NCBI GenBank assembly: GCA_009842375.1
Contig: VYFM01000018.1
Coordinates: 1-7,776 of the forward strand
Reading direction: 5' to 3'
Source: Candidatus Poribacteria bacterium
GTDB lineage: Bacteria > Poribacteria > WGA-4E > WGA-3G
DNA: 7,776 nt
A model generated the notes under the pieces. It ran no database searches, had not been told where the DNA came from, and saw nothing but the letters and a program-made list of their open reading frames with translations. Every line of letters begins with the position of its first letter. Positions within the stretch are counted from its first letter, which is position 1. Made by a program: the position numbers and the translations under genes. Of the stretch, positions 1 to 6,166 are shown piece after piece.

Positions 1-947
1 ATGGGAGGTACATCGCTGCCGCGTCGGTTCTCGGTCCGGTGACAATTTTTGAAGGTCGTCGTCGAGCAGTTATCCATGCCTTTGAGGGGCATGAATTTGG
101 CACAATGTCAATTGCTTGGCATCCAGACAGCAAGGTGCTTGCAAGCGCAGGACAAGATGGGAAAATTCGGTTGTGGGATATAACAAGTGGCGAAGCGACC
201 CATTCGCTTGACGGAGGCGCAGCATGGGTTGAACACCTATCTTGGAGTGGCGGCGAAAAACCAATACTCGCCTCTGCCGCTGGTCGTAAGTTGAAACTCT
301 GGAACGCTGTCGGCGATCTTGTTCGCGAATACCCTGACCATCAGAGCACGATTTCCGGTCTCCAGTGGAAACCACATGTAAGACAACTTGCCTCGATTGC
401 CTACGGCGGTGTCACACTGTGGGACCCTCAACAATCGGAAGTCGTCCGCCGATTGGAATGGAAAGGCTCATCACTGGTGATTACGTGGAGCCCTGACGGA
501 AAATACATCGCCACCGGAGATCAAGATTCGACCGTACATTTCTGGATTATGTCTACCGGCGAAGACTTGCAAATGTATGGTTATCCGACGAAAGTGCGAG
601 AGCTTTCGTGGGATGCCACGAGTCGATACTTGGCTACGGGAGGCAGTCAGAATGTTACGGTGTGGGATTGTTCTGGTAGCGGACCGGAGGGAACCAAACC
701 CATTACGCTTTCCGGGCATCAGAATTTTCTCAGCGTTGTGCGTTTTCAACATCACGGAAAACTACTGGCTTCAGGCGGTGCCGACGGACTGGTCTACGTC
801 TGGCAATTGCGAGGCAGACGCAGTTCTCTGGCGGTTCATGAAACTTCTCTGACAACGGGGGTCACAAGCCTCGTTTGGTCACCGAATGACCAATATATTG
901 CTGTTGGGGACGAGTCAGGTGGGGTCAGCGTTTTTTCGATAAATTAA
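1..947 (+). CDS. WD40-repeat beta-propeller protein, 5'-truncated by window edge
   Basis: The reading frame is open from the left edge (first full codon at 3) to a TAA at 945-947. A GTG at 39 could be called as the start. However, the codons before it read GRYIAAASVLGPVTIFEG, which is the end of another WD40 blade, so the gene continues off the window. Counting from the GTG, seven blades follow at about residues 16-48, 60-90, 100-130, 141-170, 182-210, 224-256 and 270-302. Typical blade endings are DGKIRLWD, RKLKLWN, GGVTLWD, STVHFW, NVTVWD, GLVYVW and GGVSVF. No signal peptide or membrane segment is visible in this part. WD40 propellers act as protein-interaction scaffolds, and the partner here is unknown. 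From memory, unverified, similar phrases (GYPTKVRELSWD, DCSGSGPEGT) occur in a conserved bacterial WD40 family sometimes next to COG0523 GTPases. Sampled lines of this gene are about 48-55% GC against about 32% in a sampled line of the sigma gene. It converges on the sigma gene and is not in its operon. Confidence 0.93.
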   Translation, partial: GRYIAAASVLGPVTIFEGRRRAVIHAFEGHEFGTMSIAWHPDSKVLASAGQDGKIRLWDITSGEATHSLDGGAAWVEHLSWSGGEKPILASAAGRKLKLWNAVGDLVREYPDHQSTISGLQWKPHVRQLASIAYGGVTLWDPQQSEVVRRLEWKGSSLVITWSPDGKYIATGDQDSTVHFWIMSTGEDLQMYGYPTKVRELSWDATSRYLATGGSQNVTVWDCSGSGPEGTKPITLSGHQNFLSVVRFQHHGKLLASGGADGLVYVWQLRGRRSSLAVHETSLTTGVTSLVWSPNDQYIAVGDESGGVSVFSIN

Positions 948-1008
948 AGTTCAGCATTCAAACGGAGTCAGTTGTTCGTGTTCTTACTATGGTTATTTAA
1001 CGTGAGTT

Positions 1009-1072
1009 TTCGGTAATATTCGGGCGGGTAAACCCCGCCCCTACTATATTTTTTATGGGCTGGATTACCGAA
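1009..1072. repeat. 64-bp nested inverted-repeat element in the convergent gap
   Basis: A perfect 9-bp outer inverted repeat, TTCGGTAAT at 1009-1017 and ATTACCGAA at 1064-1072, encloses a GC-rich hairpin with arms GGGCGGG (1022-1028) and CCCGCCC (1034-1040). The element has no coding potential and sits alone in AT-rich intergenic DNA. Read on the minus strand, the core (GTAGGGGCGGGGTTTACCCG) resembles dispersed intergenic palindromes I recall from cyanobacterial and poribacterial genomes. It could be a REP- or MITE-like repeat. Only one copy is present in this window, so repetitiveness is inferred. Confidence 0.55.
1022..1054 (+). terminator. Possible intrinsic terminator downstream of the WD40 gene
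   Basis: A 7-bp all-G/C stem (1022-1028 with 1034-1040, loop TAAAC) is followed after 8 nt by six T residues at 1049-1054. It lies 75 bp past the WD40 stop. The T-run is further from the stem than in a textbook terminator, so this is tentative. The hairpin would also form in transcripts of the convergent sigma gene, but that strand has no good U-tract directly after it. Confidence 0.35.
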
Positions 1073-1146
1073 TTATTTTTTAATCTTCATCTAACCATAC
1101 CTGCCTTTTTGATAATTTTGTAACCCCTTTAAAATGGTTTGTCTAA

Positions 1147-3942
1147 CTACAATCCAGACCTTTCATAACGAAGTACACCCTTGTGTTCAGTGCCAACATA
1201 AAAGGTATCTCCATCAACAACAAGAGACGTAATGGTATCAGGAATTTCAGGTACAATTTGTTCCCATGTTCCTTTAGTCTGATTTAAACTATAGATTCCT
1301 TCATCATTAGCCCCATAGATAGTGTCATTCTCTTCGACTAACGACTTTAGAATTACACTATTTCCATCCTCATCAGTAAGTAAATTCCAATTTGATCCAT
1401 CTACAGAACTAAAAACACCTTGATCAGTGGCTATATAAACACCAGCGTCTGATATGATTACATGGTGGTAGCGTTCAACAGACGATGGGAGATCAGACGT
1501 TAGATTTGTCCAATTCTCACCACAATCAAGTGATTGATAAAGTTGTCCATCACGTTTGCCGACGTATACTTTATCATCCGAAGCAGCGATTTTGAACCCA
1601 TGTGACATATTTTCATTTGTCAGTTCCCCGGTTTCTTCAATGCCTGTATCTATCCACCAAGAATCACCTGGTTTCCATCGGTAGAGTTTATAGTTATATT
1701 CCATAAAGACAGTTTCACCGATAACCGCGAAGTTTCCATATAAACCTTCCAACATCAATCCATAAGCGAGTTGATAATCATCCTCAATGTTTTCAAGCCG
1801 CTTTAAAAAGCATTTTGCTCCAAATTTTGGATCCTCCAAAATCTCTTGTTTTGTTAACTCATCTGGTTCACTCCACGGATGGGTAGAGAAAGTCATTAAC
1901 AAACCCTGTCCTGGATACCTATCGCTTTCAAAAGCAAAAGTAGTATTACCAAACACATGCCACATTAATGTTCCTGTATCTAATGAAGGAATCATTTTAT
2001 CATCTGGAATAAAACCATCAAGTGGAAGGAAATATGGTTCATCTGGTGCTGTGCGATAATATGCAGTTTCATTATTCCTGCGAATGACCTTTGCATATAA
2101 ATATCCATCGTCCTTGAAAATCTGTACAATTTTGGGTGTATACTCTCTAAATTTTGTCTTTACACCTAAATCTGGAATGTTTTCAACCCCTCTCTTCACG
2201 AATATATCAACAGATTCCCACGAAACACCTTCGTCTATTGATTTGACCAAACTTCCTGCAACTAACGCATACAAAGTTGGCGGATTTTTGTAATCATTTT
2301 CTGGCTTGATACTGATTAAATTATCTACACGACACTCAAACCTTGTATTGAATCTATGCCAAGTTCTGCCACCATCCGTTGAGCAATGTATACCAGTAAT
2401 ACCACCCGTATAAAAGGTGCTTTTATCTATAGCTGCAGAACAGTTGACACTAAACTGAATTGGTGTAATGCCAGATGACTCTTGGGTTTCCCAATTATTC
2501 CCAGAATCAATGGTCCGAGATACAACGCCTTCTTCTCCACCAATAAGTAAAAGTGTATCACCACTTGCAAGCAGTTTTATATTCGGTAATGTTTTCATCA
2601 TCTCACGAACATCTGTAGGAGTTATATCGTTCCATGAGTTTCCAGAATCTTCTGAGCAAAATACCCACCAGGATTCTCTTCCTTCTTTCCCTAACTCAAG
2701 GTAATTTTCTGAAGGTGTCCCCTCACCTTGCAATATATTTACTGCGACTGCAACGTAGACCTTGTTGTCACTAACCATTAAAGAACAGACGCTAACAGTA
2801 GTGTCAACAGGTAACTGAAGATCTTCCCATTTATTCTCATTATATCGGTATAGCCCCTGAGATGTTCCAACAAACAGCGTGTTTTGACATATCCTCAACG
2901 ATTTTATTCCAGCTTTTTCTTTCAAAGTGCTATCTAAACCATCGTTCATCTTGATCCACGATATGCCATTATCTTCGGAACGAAAAATACCTTCATTTAG
3001 GGTTAAGTAAAAAGTATCATCTGTGATGAGTAAATCCTTTACATGTCCTTTTGGACAAGGACCAATTGAATTCCATGTTATGCCGTCATCTGTTGATGCA
3101 AACAATTCATCGGATGGTATAATATAGAGTGTTCCATCATATTCAGTAATTGGTATATCACCGTTGGTGTCTTGATCTAAAATGTCCGTATCTACAAGTT
3201 GCCATAAATTTTCACCAGCAGGTAATTTGTAAATCTTTTTGTATCCCACCACAGCATAGAGTGTTTTCGTAGAAGTGGCTGAAAGTGTTCCAACAGAAGC
3301 CACCACACCGGGTTCATTCATTTGTATCCACTGCATGATATTCTCCGTCATTTTTTCTGGTATTTCAAATCCACCTAATGTTTCGCGCACCATCAATTCT
3401 TCCTCCTTCAATCGGTTTCTTGCCCTATGAAGCCGACTTTTAATAGTATTTAAAGTTACACCCAGAAACTCACTTATCTCTTTACATTGCATACCACCCA
3501 AATAGTGAAGCGTTATGACAGTATGTTCACTCTCTGGCAATTTGTTGAGAAGTTGTTTTACAACCTCATGGCGAATTTTATTTGAATTCTCTTCACGTTC
3601 TGTATCAAGATAATGTCTATAGAAAACTCTCTCTGCTTCCGCTTCAGGTAGTGCCTCAAGTGATTCCATTGGGACTTGTATTTTCCTAAAAATCATATAA
3701 CAACAATTTTTAGCAATAGCATGTAACCATCCAGCAAAACGGTTTGGATCCTTTAGAGTATATAGTTTTTGATAGACATTTAGAAAGGTATCCTGGGTTA
3801 TTTCTTCAGCAAGATGAAAGTCACCTAACTCACGCCAAGCGAATGCGTGTACCTGCTTTTGATATTTTTTCACTAAAGTAGTGAAAGCGTCTTGATCGCC
3901 GCTCAGGATTTGTTGGATAAGTGTAACATCGTTGTTTTCCAT
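1147..3942 (-). CDS. ECF sigma-70 factor fused to a large Asp-box beta-propeller
   Basis: This 931-residue protein joins an ECF sigma factor to a propeller region. Sigma region 2 spans about residues 13-85 (ELGDFHLAEEITQDTFLNVY, then RFAGWLHAIAKN). Sigma region 4 spans about 127-181, with the helix-turn-helix CKEISEFLGVTLNTIKSRLH. ECF factors direct RNA polymerase to stress- or signal-specific promoters and are normally about 170-200 residues. The other 700-plus residues carry eight Asp-box motifs (S-x-D-x-G-x-x-W type) at 283, 322, 430, 477, 521, 568, 804 and 846. The last is shortened to SVDGSNW. About 15 strand pairs of the type TLFVGTSQGLYRY recur between 227 and 927, enough for two tandem propellers. 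No transmembrane segment or signal peptide is evident, so the propeller is probably cytoplasmic, although Asp-box propellers are often extracytoplasmic. It may sense a ligand or act as a built-in regulator; that is inference. No anti-sigma gene is adjacent. The ATG at 3942 is supported by a good ribosome binding site. Confidence 0.93.
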   Translation of the reverse strand: MENNDVTLIQQILSGDQDAFTTLVKKYQKQVHAFAWRELGDFHLAEEITQDTFLNVYQKLYTLKDPNRFAGWLHAIAKNCCYMIFRKIQVPMESLEALPEAEAERVFYRHYLDTEREENSNKIRHEVVKQLLNKLPESEHTVITLHYLGGMQCKEISEFLGVTLNTIKSRLHRARNRLKEEELMVRETLGGFEIPEKMTENIMQWIQMNEPGVVASVGTLSATSTKTLYAVVGYKKIYKLPAGENLWQLVDTDILDQDTNGDIPITEYDGTLYIIPSDELFASTDDGITWNSIGPCPKGHVKDLLITDDTFYLTLNEGIFRSEDNGISWIKMNDGLDSTLKEKAGIKSLRICQNTLFVGTSQGLYRYNENKWEDLQLPVDTTVSVCSLMVSDNKVYVAVAVNILQGEGTPSENYLELGKEGRESWWVFCSEDSGNSWNDITPTDVREMMKTLPNIKLLASGDTLLLIGGEEGVVSRTIDSGNNWETQESSGITPIQFSVNCSAAIDKSTFYTGGITGIHCSTDGGRTWHRFNTRFECRVDNLISIKPENDYKNPPTLYALVAGSLVKSIDEGVSWESVDIFVKRGVENIPDLGVKTKFREYTPKIVQIFKDDGYLYAKVIRRNNETAYYRTAPDEPYFLPLDGFIPDDKMIPSLDTGTLMWHVFGNTTFAFESDRYPGQGLLMTFSTHPWSEPDELTKQEILEDPKFGAKCFLKRLENIEDDYQLAYGLMLEGLYGNFAVIGETVFMEYNYKLYRWKPGDSWWIDTGIEETGELTNENMSHGFKIAASDDKVYVGKRDGQLYQSLDCGENWTNLTSDLPSSVERYHHVIISDAGVYIATDQGVFSSVDGSNWNLLTDEDGNSVILKSLVEENDTIYGANDEGIYSLNQTKGTWEQIVPEIPDTITSLVVDGDTFYVGTEHKGVLRYERSGL

Positions 3943-3947
3943 AAGTA

Positions 3948-3954
3948 TCTCCTT
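3948..3954 (-). promoter_or_regulatory. Ribosome binding site of the sigma-propeller gene
   Basis: The minus strand reads AAGGAGA five nt before the ATG at 3942-3940. This strong Shine-Dalgarno sequence fixes the start immediately before sigma region 2. Confidence 0.8.
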
Positions 3955-3991
3955 TTCGGAATTCCCTTATGACAACATAATGAATTCAAAG

Positions 3992-4015
3992 TGCAAAAGG
4001 TTGCATAAAATGCAA
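3992..4015. promoter_or_regulatory. TGCA-rich palindrome upstream of the sigma gene, possible operator
   Basis: The palindrome TTGCAT-AAA-ATGCAA lies at 4001-4015, about 60 bp upstream of the sigma start codon. A further TGCAA starts at 3992, so TGCA recurs at 3992, 4002 and 4011, spaced 10 and 9 bp (about one helical turn). This layout suits a dimeric regulator. I could not find a convincing -35/-10 pair in the 197-bp gap (3943-4139), which holds nothing else recognisable. Confidence 0.3.
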
Positions 4016-4139
4016 TTTTCTCAAAATATATTTATACAATCGGATAATTGGAGTAAGAATGACAAGTAGATGTTTTGGTGATAATGACAGGAAAAGATTG
4101 TAGTCCGGTAAGGTTTAAGGATGATGACAAAATACTATA

Positions 4140-4769
4140 TCATAACAAGTGATATATAGATTGTGCCTGTTCAAAATCCTCTGGTGTGTTGATGTTAAAA
4201 AAAGAATATCCCTCAGAATCATATTTTTTCCAGACTTCAGGTGATATACAAAGCACATTTGCCCGTTCTTGTAGTGCATGAACGCGTAATTCAGATTCTT
4301 TCAACATTGATTCAATAATAGGTAAGCAACGTTTTGAATACACAGCACATAGTGTTTGAAGCTTTGATTCGGGATTATCAGCGTTTGATGGGCATTTTTC
4401 AATTGTATATGGCAGGACAGCATCGTATTCACCTATAATAGAGACGAGATAGGAGATCAATTTTTCTTGTAGAAATGGAATATCGCAACCAACACAAAAT
4501 GACACTTCATTTGTGGCATAAGTCAATCCAGTATATATACCTCCTAATGCACCGCAATTTGGAACTATATCACTATGCATTGGTATATTAAGATGAGCAT
4601 ATTCGTCAAGACTATTGGTGATCAGCAATTGTTGATTAGTAACAGAACGAATTCGTTGTATTACATGTTCAATAAGAGTGTCATCACCGAGACGCATTAA
4701 AGCCTTATTTTGTCTCATTCGACGACTCTTTCCTCCTGCTAAAATGACACCAGTTAAAATATTATCGAT
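4140..4769 (-). CDS. mobA: MobA-like molybdenum cofactor guanylyltransferase, probable non-AUG start
   Basis: MobA transfers GMP from GTP to molybdopterin cofactor, making the guanine dinucleotide form used by DMSO-reductase-type enzymes in the cytoplasm. The first standard ATG (4718-4716) would give 192 residues starting MRQNKAL and would lack the nucleotide-binding loop. The same frame is open upstream to 4772 and reads ILTGVILAGGKSRRM just before that region, a complete MobA N-terminus. The codons from 4772 to 4719 include no ATG, GTG or TTG. The boundary given starts at ATC (4769-4767), which has AGAGGA 7 nt upstream. ATT at 4760-4758 is the alternative. With ATC the protein is 209 residues, normal for the family. 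Other motifs in that numbering are NCGALGGIYTGL at 71-82, CDIPF at 95-99 (Asp96 is the expected metal ligand) and NINTPEDF at 192-199. The frame overlaps the sulfatase stop, suggesting translational coupling. An ATG-to-ATC mutation or sequencing error is also possible. The function call is firm; the start is not. Confidence 0.87.
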   Translation of the reverse strand: MDNILTGVILAGGKSRRMRQNKALMRLGDDTLIEHVIQRIRSVTNQQLLITNSLDEYAHLNIPMHSDIVPNCGALGGIYTGLTYATNEVSFCVGCDIPFLQEKLISYLVSIIGEYDAVLPYTIEKCPSNADNPESKLQTLCAVYSKRCLPIIESMLKESELRVHALQERANVLCISPEVWKKYDSEGYSFFNINTPEDFEQAQSIYHLL

Positions 4770-6157
4770 TCTTTATTCCTCTCAACAAGTCTTGGACCAT
4801 ATCTACTTTCCATTAATTTTCGTAGTTCCTCAACGAGTTCACGTTCAGTTTCTGCAATATTGTTCAATTCGTCAGGGTCTTCTTCAAGATTATACAATTC
4901 AACGAAACCGTCATTACTATCAATTAGTTTATGAGTGTGTGTCCGAATACAAGAGAAACTTGCCAACCTACTGACTGTATTAGAACGATGTGTTTCTGTT
5001 TCACCGCGCAGCAAAGGTGCGATAGATCGTCCATCAATATTATCTAATACAGGCACTCCAGCCATATCACATATTGTCGGATTCAAATCAATCAGTTCTA
5101 CTAATTCGTTGGAGGTACGGTTAGCTTCTATTCCTGGTCCTGCTACAATAAGTGGGACACGAAGTGATGCTTCATACGCGATGCTTTTTGTATAACATCC
5201 GTGATCACCTAACATCTCACCGTGGTCGCTTGAGTAGATTACATAAGTGTTTTCAAGCATACCTCGTTCTTCAAGTGCAGACAACATATTTCCAATCTGA
5301 TCGTCAATCAGTTCGGTTGCAGCACAGTACTGTTGTCGAGTGATTTTAATTTCTTCTTCACTGAGATTAACCGTGCGTTTGTTCACCCATTCTGGTTTAC
5401 CTTTCATATCATCTTTGATAGGGTCAGGCATGTCGGCATTACGATACTTGTCACCATATTCTGTAGGTGGGTCAAACGGGTCGTGTGGTCCAACAAAACT
5501 GACAAATAAGTGCCATGGAAAATCATCTGGGATATTTTCAATAAATTCGGTTGAACGTCTACCGATATATGAATCTTCAAAATCCTCAGTTGGGAGCACA
5601 GAATCATACGACCCGTTCTTTATCCAACCTCCAGATGAGCTTCTATTACGGTAATCTTTATGGAATTTTTCTAATAACCCTTTTTCATGAAGATAGTTTG
5701 TATAAGGTCCAATAGGTGTTGGGGATCTACCGGCATGCATTTTTCCTTCACATTCTTCAGGATGTGTGAATCCCCAACTGTATGCACGTGGACGATCACC
5801 ATATCGTCCATTATAGCCAATCGGTTTTGCGAGATCCAGTTTACCTACACAACCAACACGATAACCGTGATCCCGTAGCTGCTGATAATATGTAGGTATG
5901 GTGGATGGTAAAAAACTACCATTGCTTAGTGAACCCAAGCGCGATGGCTGTATGCCTGATGCTAAACCGATACGAGACGGTGCACAGACAGGGGCGTTGA
6001 CAGTACAGGCTGGAAAATTCACTCCCATTTCTGCTAATCTGCGTAGATTAGGAGTGTTGAGTGCATCAGGGGCATCTTCATGTGTCTCCACATAATCGTA
6101 CCGATGCTGGTCAGACATTACAAAAAGAACATTAGGTTTGTCAGTTTTTCTATTCAT
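4754..6157 (-). CDS. Formylglycine-dependent sulfatase, cytoplasmic type
   Basis: This 467-residue protein is a full-length alkaline-phosphatase-superfamily sulfatase that hydrolyses sulfate esters; the substrate cannot be told from sequence. The catalytic site is CAPSR at 58-62, the C-x-P-x-R signature in which Cys58 is converted to formylglycine by a maturase not present here. Asp16 (in NVLFVMSDQHR) and Asp311-His312 (in SSDHGEMLGDHG) are the expected calcium ligands. His225 (in VGPHDPF) and Lys324 are further expected active-site residues. Lys106 is kept, but the usual GKWHLG-type motif reads GKLDLA, with Asp108 where a catalytic His is normally found. The N-terminus MNRKTDKPNVLFVM has no signal peptide, unlike most secreted sulfatases, suggesting an intracellular substrate. 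The C-terminal block has the typical LYNLEEDPDELNN sequence. It begins 9 nt after the TPR stop and ends inside the mobA frame. A related hydrolase of the same superfamily is less likely given CAPSR. Confidence 0.93.
   Translation of the reverse strand: MNRKTDKPNVLFVMSDQHRYDYVETHEDAPDALNTPNLRRLAEMGVNFPACTVNAPVCAPSRIGLASGIQPSRLGSLSNGSFLPSTIPTYYQQLRDHGYRVGCVGKLDLAKPIGYNGRYGDRPRAYSWGFTHPEECEGKMHAGRSPTPIGPYTNYLHEKGLLEKFHKDYRNRSSSGGWIKNGSYDSVLPTEDFEDSYIGRRSTEFIENIPDDFPWHLFVSFVGPHDPFDPPTEYGDKYRNADMPDPIKDDMKGKPEWVNKRTVNLSEEEIKITRQQYCAATELIDDQIGNMLSALEERGMLENTYVIYSSDHGEMLGDHGCYTKSIAYEASLRVPLIVAGPGIEANRTSNELVELIDLNPTICDMAGVPVLDNIDGRSIAPLLRGETETHRSNTVSRLASFSCIRTHTHKLIDSNDGFVELYNLEEDPDELNNIAETERELVEELRKLMESRYGPRLVERNKESIIF
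4777..4782 (-). promoter_or_regulatory. Candidate ribosome binding site for mobA inside the sulfatase 3' end
   Basis: AGAGGA on the minus strand lies 7 nt before an in-frame ATC at 4769-4767 and within the last codons of the sulfatase gene. Its spacing favours ATC over the ATT at 4760-4758, which would be about 16 nt away. It is the main local evidence for where mobA translation begins. Confidence 0.4.
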
Positions 6158-6158
6158 A

Positions 6159-6166
6159 TCTCCTCT
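6159..6166 (-). promoter_or_regulatory. Ribosome binding site of the sulfatase, abutting the TPR stop
   Basis: The minus strand reads AGAGGAGA directly between the TPR stop (TAA at 6169-6167) and the sulfatase ATG (6157-6155). With AAAGAGG taken as the pairing core, it overlaps the upstream stop codon and leaves 4 nt to the ATG. The arrangement fits translational coupling in one transcript. Confidence 0.6.

Noticed and set aside
39..41. GTG as the start of the WD40 gene
   Set aside because: The frame is open to the left edge and the upstream codons read as the end of another WD40 blade, so the gene is truncated by the window.
471..755. Open frames on either strand inside the WD40 gene
   Set aside because: They are out-of-frame shadows of a clear WD40 repeat sequence, without a ribosome binding site or motifs.
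3943..4139. Sigma-70 promoter for the sigma-propeller gene
   Set aside because: Several TTG- and TATA-like hexamers occur in this AT-rich gap, but none are paired at 16-18 bp with acceptable matches.
4752..4775. Programmed -1 frameshift fusing sulfatase to mobA
   Set aside because: The mobA frame has a stop at 4775-4773, leaving only a short overlap. The sequence ATA ATA TTT TAA is not a standard slippery heptamer, so a non-AUG start is simpler.
4678..4974. Open frame of 98 codons on the + strand across the mobA/sulfatase junction
   Set aside because: It lies opposite two recognised genes and shows no family motifs.
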